From: Trichostrongylus colubriformis
Taxonomy: Eukaryota; Nematoda; Chromadorea; Rhabditida; Trichostrongylidae
NCBI GenBank assembly: GCA_963978905.1
Contig: OZ022257.1
Span: forward strand, 15,457,664-15,521,663
Reading direction: 5' to 3'
DNA length: 64,000 nucleotides
In this document: positions 1 through 15,000 of the stretch, one piece after another
How positions within the stretch are numbered: the stretch's first letter is position 1
Layout of the letters: each line of letters starts with the position of its first letter
Made by a program: the position numbers and the translations under genes
Notes under the pieces: model-generated
What the model saw: the letters and a program-made list of their open reading frames with translations, nothing else
Told to the model about the DNA's origin: nothing
Databases searched by the model: none

Positions 1-3000
1 CCGAGGACATACCGGTATCACAGACAGGTACGCTTCCGCAGCTGTTCTCCCATATTTCACAATTTGTTTTTTTTTTTAATTTTTCAAAATTTTTTGATTA
101 CACTACTTACGAGATATATGAAAATTCACAAGCCATCAATATAACTTTAGGTAAAACAACAGAATACCACCAAATATGAAACTAAATGCTATTTCCATTC
201 CGATTTCAGGCTTAGCTATATGGCCGGAAATGGACCAAAGCTTGTGCTGCCGAACGTACAAACTCATATCTGTGCGCAGGTATTACGTAGGCTACAAATC
301 CCTTGCTCCATCAGGCTTAACCCGTCTTATTTACTGAGCCTAAAAAAATCCGTTAAGGAATCCGCTTGTGACGTGAAGAGCGTTCACTCAACGGTTAAGC
401 TCCAAGCTGGCCATGTTACTGAGGGCTGCTCAAGGGACACATTGTTCACTAATGAAACTATCGAAAGGTACGGTATCACACCAGGCAGTAATCCCCAGTA
501 TTACAGTATTTTGACGATTTTGTGTGTTCAGTTGCGGACTCTCTCCGTCTACTGTCTCTCTGCTTCCGTCAAAATCTGTGTTTGATGAAGAATCCGCTGT
601 AGCAGACGTCACTTTCGATGGTGCCACTAACGCTATCATCGTGCCCAAGGAAACTGTGCCAGGTCAGCCGTTGAAATGTAAAACCGAGGAATTTTTTAGA
701 AAATGGTAAAAATGCGGTCCGAAGGTATTTAAGGTTTAGTGCTTAGCGTCAACAATTTTATTGCTCGAAGAATGTGTAGGCACGAGGGCCAACAGCCACA
801 ATCGCGATCGTAAACCTTTCAGAGCCCATTTCCTTCTTTTCAAGGGGTGTCCCGGCCTGTGGTGTCACGTGATTTCTCAGTCTAGATCAATTATGGTTTT
901 GAGTTTATTCGGTAGTTCCGAGCATCAACCATTTCCACTTAACACCTTCCAAGGCGTTTGAGCACCAATCCGCTACTTAATCATTCTTATCACGCGTGTT
1001 TAGTATACGCACTACGGGAAATATTCATGCGTACGGGCGTCAGTAGACATTTTTGATGGTGGGATTTATTTGAAGAGAATAGATTTTTCAAAATAGTGGG
1101 ACACGGTAGGAAGGTTCTCGAATTGCCATCAGATCGCATAAGAGAGTGACCCATGACATTGATTCTTGTCTGTACCTAGCTCTAATGAGGTATTTGATCT
1201 CGGTTCGGATAAAAATCAGGTCTGGAGGATTGTTGGCTGTAAAACGCGGTGCCTAGGGAGTCGGCCGATAGCGAATTCGTCACCCGTAAATCCGCTAGAT
1301 ATCTCTTAGGAGCTTGTGTCACGCTAAAATGCAGAGCTTGTTCTCTATACCTGAGCCCTTTTCGAGACTCACAGCCAAGTTTATTTCGCATTTCATCTGA
1401 ATAAAATAAACGCTGAACTTTCGCGTATATTTTCCTATTGCCAAAATGCCACGCGCATCGGAGTGGCGACGTCGCGAAAGCTCCTCTTGCGTTACGTCCA
1501 TTAATTTGAATAACAATTCTAGGTACTGTAATTACAGAAGATTACGGTAGTGAATATTACAGGTCTTGTACCGGATAAGTTCTCTTTGACGTTTTCGATG
1601 AAACACGCACGTGGAACGAAGGATGATCAAAAGAACAAGAAGAACATTCTGTGTGAATCAGATGAACAAGGTGTGTGCTAATGGCTGTAATGAGCCTCCA
1701 TCTAATAGGCGCACGTGATTTCATCACTCACGCTTTGGGAACAAGTATGAATCATCAAGTGTTTTTTTTTGTTGATTAAAACCAGACCATGTCCTGTGGG
1801 AGCTGTAGGAATTACCTTAGGCTAATGAGTTGGCTAGCAGTATACAAAGCAACGCGGATTCCTGATTTGCAGAGGAAAGTTTTCGAGGGGTTCGAAGCAC
1901 TTGATATGCTGGGCTTGTGCAAAAGGTTCTGCTCACACACCCTTTCGAGTGCTCGGCTTCTGAATCGACACTTTTCAGAGTTTTGAATGTTCTGAAAAAG
2001 AGTCCTAAAAATCTTATCCAGCATCAATCTCCTTAGGGGCTTGTTTGTAGACGATGCGGGTGCTCAAAGGAATCGTCCACGGGAAAATGAGTGTTTTTGC
2101 CACCCATATATTTATGTTGGATTTGCCTAATGTGGGCCGCATGCAATGTTTCACGTGAAATAATGTGAATCCGGCTCAGATACAGCACCATAAAGTGTTG
2201 GCCGGGTGGGCGGAGCCTCCTAGCAAATGCCCGAACCGTCGTCCGTCGCGGTTGAGACTCATAGTAGGAGCAGAAAATTACGTGAACAGTCTTACTCTCC
2301 GTTCTCAATCGCGGCGGACGACGGGACGGCGCTCGGAGGCCTCGCCAACCCGGCCAAAAATTTGGGGAGCTCTGTCTTAGCTGAATTCTCACTTCTTTCG
2401 TGTGAAATTTCGCATGCGGCCCTTCTTAGTCAAATACAACATAAATATGAGGGTAATAAAAAAAACTTCAATTTTTCGTGGATTCCTTAAACAATGGGAA
2501 ACTATCGAAGTATGTGACCTGTGTGGCTGACCTGAATGTTACTACAAATAATGGCAGAGCCTTTTATGAGGTTTCTCGCCAATTTCCTTCATTTTTTCCT
2601 CTTTCCTCTCTTTTCTTATCCCACTACTGTCTAGTGCACTGAGGACTAATTGGCTTTGATGTGAGAGTCGTTAAACGAGTTAGGCAATAGTATTTGCCAT
2701 GTGGGTAATGAGGAACTCCTAAACTGAGTCATCCGAGTGAAAACCAATCGTCAAGAAGGCCATATGTAACGCAGTTCTCTGGTCAAAGACGCGCCTCAGA
2801 GATCTAATCGGGCAACGTTTCTACAGGTTCTGCCCTTTTTGACGTTGTACGCCCTTCAAAGACAGTGATAGGGGTAATGTGGGTAATGGGAACTCTTGAA
2901 GTAGGTCACGCAAATGAAAGCTAGGGGTCTAAAAAGACTATATGTGGCGGAATTTCCGATGAGAAAAAGGGCCTACGGGCCTTATTAGAGCCGTCTCCTT

Positions 3001-6000
3001 CAACAGCTACCACTTGTGATATGGCAGCCCGCCCCTTTTTCAGGGCTACCCGCCCCGTTGAAAATAAACAGCGGGAAGAGGGTATAATTTCTCGGGTTTT
3101 TGACCGTTTCATTTCGTTATTTATTCACTTCCGTACTAATGAGCACCTCGACCTTCATATTTGATGATCTTTTCATGTTCGCCTCGAAATACCCCTATCA
3201 CTGCCTTCAAGGTCGACTTTGCCGAGCAGTGGCTGATCAATGGGATAATGGGGTTCATAGTAGGATGACAGATATAGTATCTTACTTCTATTGTATCGGA
3301 ATTACGTGGTGTATGACGTGTCTGCTTTCTTGGTCAATCGTCCTTCGGTCAGTATCAAAGACTGGAATAAATGATGCATTTGAATTACCCCTACCACTGC
3401 CTTTAATCACAACTAACCAAGGGTTACTGGGTCTTCACTGCACCGTAAATACATGTTGTTTACATCTGCAGCTACTTGGAACTGTTTATTCAGATAGAAC
3501 TGCAAATACACATAATGGGATAACAATTCGATTTTACCTCTTTTTTTTCATCAGATTTCAATTCTACCTCTATTTGACAAGTACAAATACAAGTTCTTTT
3601 CTCGGAATTTGTCTTATGTGCTTATTCGCCTTTATTTTCAGGAATGAATCGTCATCACTTCTCGGTTTACGTGCGCCATTGCAAATTGGAGGTTGTGCTG
3701 AGACGAGAATCTGGAAGTAAAGCGGAGTTTCGAGCGGCCGAATGGAGATGGGACACACCACAGGTGAGCTCGTCAAGATCTAGTTAAATGGTTCAACATA
3801 TTGAGAGTATCATGCGTCTTCTTCGAGAAAATTCTGTCTTTTCGTTTGAGTTATAATTCTGATTTCTCGAGATTCAGGAGAGTTTCATAATGGATTGTCA
3901 GCGAATTTTGGAGTCATACTTAACGTTTTTCGGCGATATCAGTACCATCTTTTCGAGCTCAACATTTGATTTTGACTCCCTCTCTTCTTTTTCCGAATAC
4001 GAACGCGGGCGTCGGCTCAAAATTAGTAAAGGTCGGAGATGAACTCCACCACCCCCATGCCCTCGTCGGAACTTGAGCCTGAGGGCTCCAAACACTATCT
4101 CCTTGACCTCTCCGTTTGATCACTAGCCTCCAGTCGAGCTGCAAACCGTAGTGGGATATGGAAATTATAGAATCCTTCAGTCAGTTCTCTTTTGCGAGCA
4201 GTAGCTTAATTGCTTGACGTCAAACGTGTGTTGTCATTCTATAGCTCTCCATTAAAACAATTAGGTACGTCTCTTATCTTTCTTGAATAATAAGCGCCTA
4301 CTGGGGTTATTCTACGTAACGTCAGCTATGACGGTCTTGTGGTTCAGTAAACGTTGCTCAGATGATAATCTGACTACAACGAACATCCAGCAAGGTTCGA
4401 GAATGTTTTAGAGAGACGTAGTCAAACAGCAGGACGTTAACCACATTGGTCGCATACCTGGAGACTAACTGCGTATGTAGACAGGCCCAAGGTTCTCAAT
4501 GGCATCAGAGCGTTGAAGGAATCGTGCGCGAAAAAAAATGAATTCGTCCGTAATCCATATACATATTTATGTTGCACTTGCTAAATAAGCCATATGCAAA
4601 GTCCCACGCGAAAATGTGGGAATCCGACTAAGATAGAGCTCCCCGAATGCCGCCGCGTCGTTGGCCGCGGTCGGAGAGCATAGTGGGAACAGGAAGTTAC
4701 GTAAACTGCCCCACTCACCGTCTCCAACCGGTGCGGACGACGGGGTCGGGCATTTACTTGAAGACCCCGCTCCACCCTCCCCCATTCACCACTTTGAGGA
4801 GCCGAATGCTCACTATTTTCGCATGAAACTTTTCATGCGGTCCTTTTCAAGCAAATACAACATAAATATGTAACAACTGAGGAAGTCTGCTTTTCAAGCC
4901 CGATTCTTTTAAGGTAGAATGGACTTAATTCAAGAAAATACTTACTTCGAAAGCGTCTTCCAGCATGTTTTTGGTAACCCATACAGGTTGGTCGACGGCT
5001 GAGGGAGGCAGGAGGGTTCATCACTTCACTAAGACCTCCACAGAGTAATACCATCCACTCTACTTCATTGAAAAAAAAGAAAGTTTTTTTTTCAAAGGAA
5101 GAGCTACTTGTTCATCTAGAAGACCATAGCTTACATGAAAAATATCAAAAACGAAAGAACATTTCGAGCTTTATGTTCGGCAGGACGGCTACGTGATCAA
5201 GTTAGGAGTTTACGTCTATACACAGCTCCCTGTTCATGGTTGTGCTCTGTCGGGTATCATGTTGCCCCGGCCGGGGTACTTTAATATGCCAAAAGTCGCG
5301 GTCTTCTAAGTAATGCACTTCTCTTGACCTTGGTGTAACGAGAAAGTTCTAGAGCTTATGGAATTCAAAAATTTGCATATGGAAGCATCTCTGTCCGCTT
5401 ACTTATTCCACTGCTCATTTCTCAGAAATCAATCATGACACTTAACTCTCAATTTCATATATCTTTCAAGATTTTCTCATGGTTCCCACTGATGACCAGA
5501 ATCTCACAATCTGATTTTCATGCATGGCGAGTTTTGCATATTCCATCTTGTACTGCAGAGAAAGGCCTTCAGGGATGGCGTTTTGAATAATGAAGGTACG
5601 AAACCATAGCCGCCATTCTGGAGTCTGAGAACCGAAAACGATTAAAATTTTGGAAACGTTAATAGCTGGAAAACCAGTTCATGCCTTGTGAGCGGGAAAA
5701 TGCAGCTTTTCTTGGATCTTGTATGATCGATTCAACACAAAGTGTGGACGCGCAAGAAAAAATCCCGAAAGATGCGACCATCCCAATTATGGGTCTCCGA
5801 TGCGGAGCTCTTCCGGAATCTCGAACTTCTGAAAAATACGGCCGCGTCGCGGTCGACGCATCTGAGGCGTGTTGAGGCTACATTCGAGACGTCTCCCCTC
5901 CCTTCAAGAATAGGATCCTCAACAAGTAGTCATATCACTGCTTCGCTGCCACTTGGTAGTATGACTGTTGACGACTTTTTTTGGAGGTCGACTAACCGCC

Positions 6001-9000
6001 CCCTTCCCTCGAGGGTGCATGGCTGCCGGGCATTTATAGAAGATTTACTTTGGAAGGTTTCAATAAATGTAACGCCCACGCCCAACCCCTAATACGAGCT
6101 CCATCACACTTGATTGAGGAATCGTTAACGGAGCCGGCTCTTTTACAGAAAAGTTTACCTTGGTATCGATCGCATTAGCTACTGAGGTATGGGGAGCAGG
6201 GAAGGAAAAAATCTCATTGAACTCATGTACTGAGCTAATAATGTAATATAGGGCGTATTGTAGTAAAGTAATGTAGTAGTAGATCAGCGCAGTGCCTTTT
6301 ACAATAACTAGCGCGATTTCGAATCCCGCCGAGTCCATATGTTATGCGAACAACTGAAAATAGTTCAGTGCCTTCCCTCTACTCAGTCCTGTCCTAGACC
6401 TTCAATCCTGAACAGTAAGCCTCCTGTCCTGCCTTATTGTGGCTCTTTCTGCCTCTGCGGGAATGTTATGAAGTTCAGTGGACACGTACACATTTCTGTT
6501 CAAGGCTGTATCTCTAAGGTTACTGGCATATTTTCAACAAAGATTGCTCAAGAACGAAGAAGGCCAGCGTTTGGCATAAAACGCTGAAATTCATAGGAAT
6601 CTTCAATCTGATATCTAAGAATGATGGCCGAAATAAATGTGGGAGGATTGATAGGATTCCGTCAGTAATTCCCAGTCAACATAAAAACAAAGCGGAATTG
6701 AATCTCTACGAAATCTCATTTTATTATTTAACGTGGTATTCTGCGGAACTCTATTTCCTTAGAGTGCTATGAAGGTTAGCATAATTATTCTATTCAGCAG
6801 TTTTTCATTTAGTTTGTTTTTATGTAATGGATTTGTTGACGTTATCCTTTCAATTTTTTCATTTCTCACAGGAATTCGAATCTATGCAAATATAGCTACT
6901 GGTTTAATGGAATCTCTCGTAAAAATTCCGGGATGAAATATTTTTCCCTGGCAATTTAATGCTTTGTCCGGAGCACGGGAATCTTACATAATTTTTGGAA
7001 AGCTCCTGAGGATACACGTAGGACTATGTAATCGCAAAACAAGCAGCAGCACTTCAAAAAAGCTGTAACCTTCTGATTCCTTTCAGATGAATTGATGGCT
7101 CTGACGCGGACGGCGGAATCTTCCGTAAAATAAATTTGCAGAAAATTTTGCGGAAATTGCTACAAGGTGCTGAGTTATGGGGAAAAACTTTGGTCTCGGG
7201 CAGGGCTCGATCCTGCACTTCATGATTTTGTAGAAATTTTCATATTGAAAAATATACAGATGCAAAAGTGGTCAAATGCTCAGTCAATCCATTGATACAT
7301 ATTGATGGGATCTTTTGAAAAATTTGTGTAGGTCTTTTGGACTAACCTAAGCGTTACATTCAGTCCTCTCTAAACTTGCTCTCTATTAAACTGCATTAAC
7401 CCTTCTCTTCCAAGGATTCTATCGCAATAGGGTAGGGGTTTCTTGAAAAGTTGTACGCCTAAGTATCCCTAAGAGATCAGTGTGCACACTCGGGTTAGTA
7501 TTTTTGCCAATTTCTAGTATGGAGGGGGGGGGGAGGGGGAAGGGGGTGGTTTACAGGAGCGGAGTGAAATGCCTGTAGCCACTATGAAACCTTGATCCTT
7601 GCTGAAATCACCGTTTACGTAAACTCAAATCCGTACCCCAGAATGTAATATGGTTTGGAGTTCGAAATTTGTACTTAGGTCGTATAGATTTCACCAGAGT
7701 ATTGGATGTACCTAATTAGCGTTATACCCTTCTTTGTTAATACTGAAGGGTCTGCACTTATCTGTCCTGCTCCAGGGACATAGGAACGCATTGTACCGTC
7801 TGAGAACCTGTACTGTCTCTTCAAAGCTCTGTCCACCTTGCCCTTGTACTTATAAAAAGTTATCTCCACCTGTTACACCTTCACAATCCACTCTCCTCTC
7901 CACTCCCCTACTATTCCACACTCCTAGCTTAAAAATGCTCCTTTGCTCTTCTTTAGCCTTTCTGTATCGCATCCCGACATTTTTTCTTTACAATTCTATT
8001 CATTTATTTATCAGCATGAGGGCTTGAATATACACCGCGCTGAAATGAAGTTAACATGGACATACTCAAATAACGCTGCCAGGGGAACACTGCGTACCTA
8101 TTTTCACAGGTGCTCGAGGAATACTAAGCCCTGTAATTCACAATGCGTAATTTACCTATTACCTACAGCTGCTTTAACTTCGAATAAACCAGTAAGACGT
8201 ATTGGACTGACCCCTTACTACACTCTGCTGCGCAGTGACCAATTTTATGGGAGCACTAAACTGCTTGGCGTTCGTCCACCATTTTGGGGTTGTTCATAAC
8301 CGTATGGCCTGTTCCACATAAGGAAGTACCGAAAAAAAAAAAACATTCCTGACTTCTCTTTGAATTTCCCCGAAATCCTTATCTAGCCCTGTGAATTTCA
8401 AGAATCCCCCCAGTCGAGTGTAAAAGCCCTTGAAAGATCCGAGGCAGTTTCGCCAATTTCTTCTCGGATCGTTAAGTCCGAACCTTTGTTGAGCTTTAAA
8501 TTATAGGTTTGTGATGATGAATGGCACTCATACTCACTCCTATTCAATGGAGTCGACGACGTGAATCTGATGATTGATGGGGTCATATTCAAAGCAGATG
8601 AACGAAATCCGGAAATTCTTGATGATTGGCCACTTCATCAAATCAAAAGCGTGGTAAGAATAGACGAGGTTCGAGGGAAATTCTCTGTGGCCTGAACTGT
8701 TTTTTTTCAGAATACTCGACTTGTCGTTGGAGCATGTTGGCATGGACGGCAACAGGCGATGGCACAGTATTTCAAGGGTACATTCTATCTTGCACCTCCT
8801 TTCTTTCCTCGTTCAAAACAATATTCACTCGTTTAGGATCCCTTTCGGCTGTATACCTTCTCGCTGGAGAAACTGAAAGCCAAGCCGCTATTGAATGTGC
8901 ACATCGTTGTCCTGAACAGCTACAGTACACTGGAATGGATGAAATCATCGAGGGACAGGTGGGGCTAAGGATTTTAGTGGAATAACAGCACTCTTTGTAG

Positions 9001-12000
9001 ACTCTAATTTCGAACAATAAGCTTTCAGAGTGTCACTTTTGGTGTCGAACAATCCACCGTCACTGTGAAAGCAGCAAATGAAGAGGAAATCAGCAAAATG
9101 CTTCGACGGGTTTGTGCATATTACCGTAATGTTATACCGTAGCTATAAGTGATGTCATCGATTTTTAGATCTCTTATGTAAATACACAAGAAAAGCCGAT
9201 TCCTGGACATCGACCGTGGATTCTGACCACGACTGTGGAATGTTCTCAAGGAAAACAGGTGAACTTCAGAAGGATACTCCCTTTCTAAATGATACTCGGC
9301 TAAATTTCGCTTGAAACCGTGTCCTCTCAAGAGGTGTCTTCTAAGGATACTATAGGTGCTAATAGTTTCTAGCTAATCGAGGAAACGATGAACTAACTTT
9401 AAGCAGAAAACTCAAGAACCTTACATCCACATTTTTCGCGCCTTTTCGCCACCTTTTCCATACTTCCTTTTCGAATTTCCAGCATAACAGTAAGAACGAA
9501 TACATGGATTACGCAGCTGTTGGGATCTTGTTCGACGTTTGAAATTTAGTTTATGTGAAGGCGATGATATCCTCATGTCATAGGTTATCCCCTTGTCATA
9601 GATGTGTGTGGTATTACATTCGGTACTGGCCATGCCAATGCTATTCTGGAATTGCATATAAAACTGCGAAAGGCCTGTACAATGCGTTAAGCGAATGCGA
9701 CAGTTTTACATGGCACCTTGATGATGGGTATCTCCAAGGATGCATTCGCTGCTTTTTGAAACAGTGCGCGGTGAAATTCATACCGTCGAACCCGGATGGT
9801 GCCCATTTTCCATGCGATTCCGAGCCCAAAGATGTCGGAACATGGCATCACAGGACCAGACCTCTCATGATCAGTTAAACTTCAATGCAAACGTCTTCTT
9901 CTGGTAACAGAGGCGTTGAAATTGGCCGTTTCCCATAACTTCTAATTTCTGAGCACAAAATCGCTATGAGAAACCATGTAATTTCAAAAACTTTCCCCGA
10001 AGATGTCTGCTCCCCTAGCAATCTTCTTATCCAAAGGCTTGACTGAAAACGAATCTTCTAGAATTCCCTGGCAGGATTTCCTGGGACATTTGCGATTAGC
10101 TGGCGAGAGCCACTAATTTGTATACTCTGGCATGTATCGTTGCGCCACTTTTATGTAATTGCGATAAAGTGCTGAGGAGGAGAGAATCGATCCGTTGGTG
10201 GAGGGAGAAGGTTTCCGGAAATGAGCTGAGGTTTCTTGAGAACGTAATCTTCTCATGTGAGGCTTCAATATCGGCTAATGGCCTTCGTTTTTCTTGCATC
10301 TGACAAGAAATTCGAGTGAAAAGCATGCTCGACGTATGCGAGCACTTAACTCATTCGAAGAGAACTTTGCAAAAGTCCAAAGCTGGAAAATGTCAGCTTC
10401 TGAGGCCTCACTAAAGCACACGCGCTCATTACTGACGACACCAACCAGCTCCGCTTCCACCCACGCTCATAAGTTGAGGTCTATAATAAGTTGCGTGACT
10501 AGGGGACTGATTGAATGTCATTGCTCCCGAACAAAATTGTCGCTCAATTTCTTCCCCTATACCCCTCCCTTTTGTCTAATACGGAGTTTTATTTGCGTCA
10601 TCGCGATATCATTTCGCTTGGATACTCCTCACGCCTCAGTCCTCAACACTCCATCAAAGATCCCTGAAGGGGGAGTCGTATTTTCATGAAGTTCTAAGAG
10701 TGCGCACCGGAGACCCGCTATTTGGGGGAGTCGTACTTTTCGGAATTCCTTCTCCCCACCAGAACTGTATCTGCCTTAGACGTTCCCCATGGAAATTTGC
10801 GGACGATGTTTGCCTGTTTGGTCATATCAGCAAAGCATTGCAGAGGTATCTTGAGTGTATCACGAGAACGGATGTAGCACTTAAGGTCACGTGAATATGA
10901 ATATCAAGACGGATTATTAATCGTCATCGGCTAGGGAATCTGCGTCGAGAGATGTGTTATGAAATACGAATGTACTCGGAGATGTACTAGAATACATAAT
11001 TTTCTGGTAATTTCCCTACTTCGCTTTAAACCATGAGATGCTCTACAGGGGGTGCCAAAAAAAAAGTAATTTTGCCCACGGCTCACATCTCCCAATTATA
11101 CAAAACATAGGGAAACGAAAGAAATGAAAGTATTGGGGCAAAATGTTCCCGAAATGTTCCTCTAAAAGCAGGAACAAGCTGAGACTCACTACTTTCATTT
11201 TCATAAAAATATAGAACCTTTAAGCGGCGCAGTCGGGCTTCGGAGCACCCACGGTATCAAGGTCCCCTTAAAACAGTGGAGCCGGAATCCATGGTAGGTC
11301 TTTTGTGACAAGCTTCCTAAGGATTGGCCCTTCGGTTCATGGAAGTCACAGAGCCCCTGCTGCTTGGACAAGGCTGCTATGATCCGAAGTATCATTTTCA
11401 TGCCCAAATCCGTCTCCGGAGGGGTTTCAGTGGTAAGTGCACGTTTTGGCTCATGGAAACGAAGGGCGCTGGGAACCCGGAAAAAACGGGATCCTAAAGA
11501 ACACCACCCAGTATGAATCCCCTTAGGTACCCAGAGTGAACGGACCTCAGCAAGGTTGTGAACGAGGGCGACGAAATTCGGATTTTGCCCAGTTGAGGTG
11601 ACACATCTTGTTCACTATTTCCTCGCTCCCGTTCCTGCTTGTGCAGAAGGCTGCCACGGAGTATAGTGATAGATTGAGGTCTGCTCTTGAATCTGGGGAT
11701 GTAAATACCTCAATAGAATTTGCTGTAGTTCGACTAAAGTGGGGTGAAAGTGGACGAGACAAAATTACTTTTTTTTTGGCACCCCCTGTATATATCGCGA
11801 AAGTGGCGCAAAAGAATGTATTGGGCCTGCAAATAAACAAACATCTGGCAGTAAGTGGCAGTGACAGTTAATGACTAAGCTTAATTGCCCCGCTTGGGAA
11901 AAACAGAAGTCAGAAGCATAATGATAGTGTTTCGATTGGACAATATCGCTTCATGAGGATAACGTTGGTGCCAGGAAGACCTCGACAGGCTTAGATACTG

Positions 12001-15000
12001 TAATTCATGCATAAATATTGGGGACAAGTGCATGTCAATAACTGGTGAATTCCTTAGATTTCACCGCGTGAGCTTGGAAATGAGAGCAGGCAGGGCATGT
12101 AGACAGGGAGGCCTATTAGAGGGTCTCGCTTTCTCACTCATGGTCATGAAGTCGCGCTGGTGTCAGGGTCAGCAGTCTTCGTGCTGAAGAGACTGTCTGC
12201 GTCTGTACGTCCTCTCTGAAAACTTGGTGAAAGAGAATGGGGTACCTCACTACTCCCTCAACTGTGTATTTGAATGTACTTCAAATAAATACATAAACAC
12301 AAATGACAGAAAAGACAAAATGCCTGTTCAACCTCTCAGAAAGGCATGTAGGAAGGAGAGGAGATGTCTTCAAAAGTCTTTAAATTCCACTGGAAGTAAG
12401 ACTTGACAAAACTTCCAAATCCCATCACCTTCTTACTGACCCTACTCCAGCTCCTCAACTAAACCTTATGGCTGGCAAGAGACCCGTTCCAAGTGGGAAT
12501 CAGATATCCTTGAAGAGTTTCTCGAGTGGTGCTCGATCATGAGTGATGAGCTCAAGTGGGGTGGGGAACATTGAAAATATGACGTCGTTTCACGGTCATA
12601 TAACGAAGATACAAACGATCAAGGGACAGCGCTGATCAAAGTAAATAGGCTAGTAGGAAGGTCTTAGACGGCTCCCTTGGCTTCTTTCGCTTTTTAGGTG
12701 GTAGTTTTCATGGACAATCTCTTCAAAATTTGCTGTGCTCATGAACTTCTCACGACAAAAGAAAGTTTTTCCGCTCGAGTTTAATCTAAGGCACATCATA
12801 ACCAGATGGATCGATTCACCTTCTTGAAACAGTAGATCCTTGAGCAACTAGTCAGGCTGCACCTTTTTCGCGTCGCCACAGTGCGCTATTACGGCGCTAC
12901 ATCTGGTCGGACCGATGCGAAAAAGGTGGAGCCTGACTGGTTGCCCAATGATCTACTGTTCCATGAAGGTAAATCGACCCATCTGATTATCGTGGCATGT
13001 GTTTATAAAGGAATCGTCCACGGGAAATTGGGTCCCTTTGTTATCCATGTATTTATGTTGTATTTGCCTAATGTGGGCCGCATGCAAAGTTTCACGCGAA
13101 AAATGTGAATCCGGCTAAGATACAGCACCCCAAAGTTTCGGCAGCGTGGGCTGGGCCTCCGAGCAAGTGTCCGCTCCGTCGTCCGCCGCGGTCGCAGATG
13201 CATTCTAGGAACAGAAAGTTACGTAACAGTTACACTTTCCGTTCTCAACAGCGGCGGATGCCAGAATGGGCTTTTGCTCAGAGGCCCGCAACCCGGCCGA
13301 GAGTTAGGAGAGCTGTATCGAGCAGAGTTCTCACTTTTTCGCGTGAAACTTTGCATGCGGACCTTATTAGTCAAGTGCAACATAAATAGAAAGGTAACAA
13401 AGAAACTAATTTTTCCTGTTCGATTCCTTTGAGGTGACTCAACTTTTGCTGTCGAAGTGAAGTCCCTTTCCTGTCTCATGTCCATCCCACTGCCCTTTCC
13501 TGAGATTTTTGAGGGTCCTTGATAGGATCACGAAGCAGTGCATAATCCGGCATCATTAACACACCCACGAAATCTACTTATCTCAATTCTATAGAAAAAG
13601 CGGTGGTGGGGGAATACTGAGTTTATCGATTTTCTTTTCAGCTAAGCCTACCTGCTGCAAAAGGTTACGTGTTTGTGGAACGTGAGCCAGAACCAGTGCT
13701 ATCACTGTCGGGTTCCGTAACGTTGGATGTTGATCAGCATGCCGTGAAAGTTGGTACACCAATGATTTCGGACATTCAAATCACTATCAGTCAAACTGGG
13801 CCCAGTAAGTTCAATCCCATCGTGACCAGGACTGACAGATGACATTTCCTGCGAAACGGATTAATTTCAGATGGTGAAGTGAAGGATGTAACGTCAACGC
13901 ACATGCTTGATTATTGCAAAGTACATCTGAAGCCGTCACGAGACATGGATCTCGAGTACTTCTCTTCTCCAGCCTCACTTATCGCCTCACTTCAAATCGA
14001 TTTTGAACACGACAAAGAGGTTCGTATCAAGTGGTATAATTCCGGAATTTCCACAAATCGCATATTTCGTTAGTAGAAGATCCGAAGACAGCTATTAAAT
14101 GAACTTCCGGCTCAGTCAAACGCGCTTTCATTAAAATTCGCCGTCAATTCATCAATGTCGCCTGGCTGGCTGTCATCTAGCTGGTCACCTATTCATAAGT
14201 TGAAGCCTTCGTGAATTGTGTGTGACAACTGAAAAGGGCACTCAAGTTCTGCGAAATCGAAATAAAGCATGCAGCATGTGACCGCGAAAACTTCTCCGCC
14301 TTCAAAAGAACAGCGACAAACGGCGCGGAATGATTTCTTCATGGTTCAGAAGAAAATTCAAATTTTCAAGAATGGGGAGTCCCACACTATCGCCAGGGAA
14401 TCTTCACATGTTCGAGAGGAGTTGAACTTACCAAAGCTGAAGGGGTCCTTCCAGGATTACTGTCACCATGCATTGATCTGATAGAGGAATAACTTCACTC
14501 ATTGACTTTTTGTATACTAGTCGATCTATTGAACGAATGCCAATACAATCAAGATTCATCCATTCCCGATCTTTTCCTTCCTACTACAAAGATCCGACAA
14601 GCATAGAAAGCAAAATGCATCACCTTCTTTTGAAGCTCGAAATTTCTATGGATGCAAACGGTAAGGAGAAAGTCAAGGGTTTCATGGGTTCAGATCCAGC
14701 ATATGCCCCCCTCAAATATACATATGATTTTTTTGATACTAAACTTGGCCCATGGGGCTTTCTGAACATTTAGCGGATATTCCGAAACTTCAAGAGATTT
14801 CAAATGGAAGCTCAGTGCACGGCGCATTCCGTAGGACGTGGCTGACACCATATTCAGCAGAGCAGCATTAAAAACTCAGATTTTCCGATTAAGATTTCCA
14901 GTAATAACTCTTGACGAGGTAATAGCAATAATGAGGGATATACTTCGTTCATACGCAAAAGAGCTTCGACGACGTGTTTGGAGCGTGATCTGTGCAAACG

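Larger units (their letters stand above)
3764..8506. other. casy-1 intron, 4.7 kb
   Basis: The intron separates the LamG exons ending WRWDTPQ and beginning VCDDEWHS, which abut in human calsyntenin, so no exon is expected inside. It contains foldback copy B (4516-4911) and a guanine-rich run at 7521-7550. The rest shows no recognisable gene; short ORFs around 5740-6090 and 7734-8300 lack family signals. Confidence 0.6.
9259..13641. other. casy-1 intron, 4.4 kb, element-rich
   Basis: The intron lies between exons ending ECSQGKQ and starting LSLPAAKGYVFV. It holds a mariner-type non-autonomous element (11046-11788), a short palindrome (12788-13000) and foldback copy C (13008-13430), the last two side by side. 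ORFs at 9555-9878 and 10294-10689 have no recognisable domain and I do not call them genes. Confidence 0.6.

Noticed and set aside
2033..2490. Overlapping ORFs on both strands around 2.0-2.5 kb, and similar ones at 4.6 and 13.1 kb
   Set aside because: They fall inside palindromic foldback copies; the similar proteins on opposite strands are a consequence of the inverted repeats.
3100..3720. 206-codon plus-strand ORF
   Set aside because: Its 3' end overlaps a true casy-1 exon (3642-3763) in a different frame; the rest is low-complexity hydrophobic sequence from AT-rich intron.
6290..6335. TTCGAATCCCGCC, resembling a tRNA B box
   Set aside because: No A box at the right distance and no cloverleaf; chance match.
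7190..7225. tRNA T-arm-like hairpin (GCAGG...CCTGC)
   Set aside because: The loop does not fit TTCRA and no matching acceptor, D or anticodon arms were found around it.
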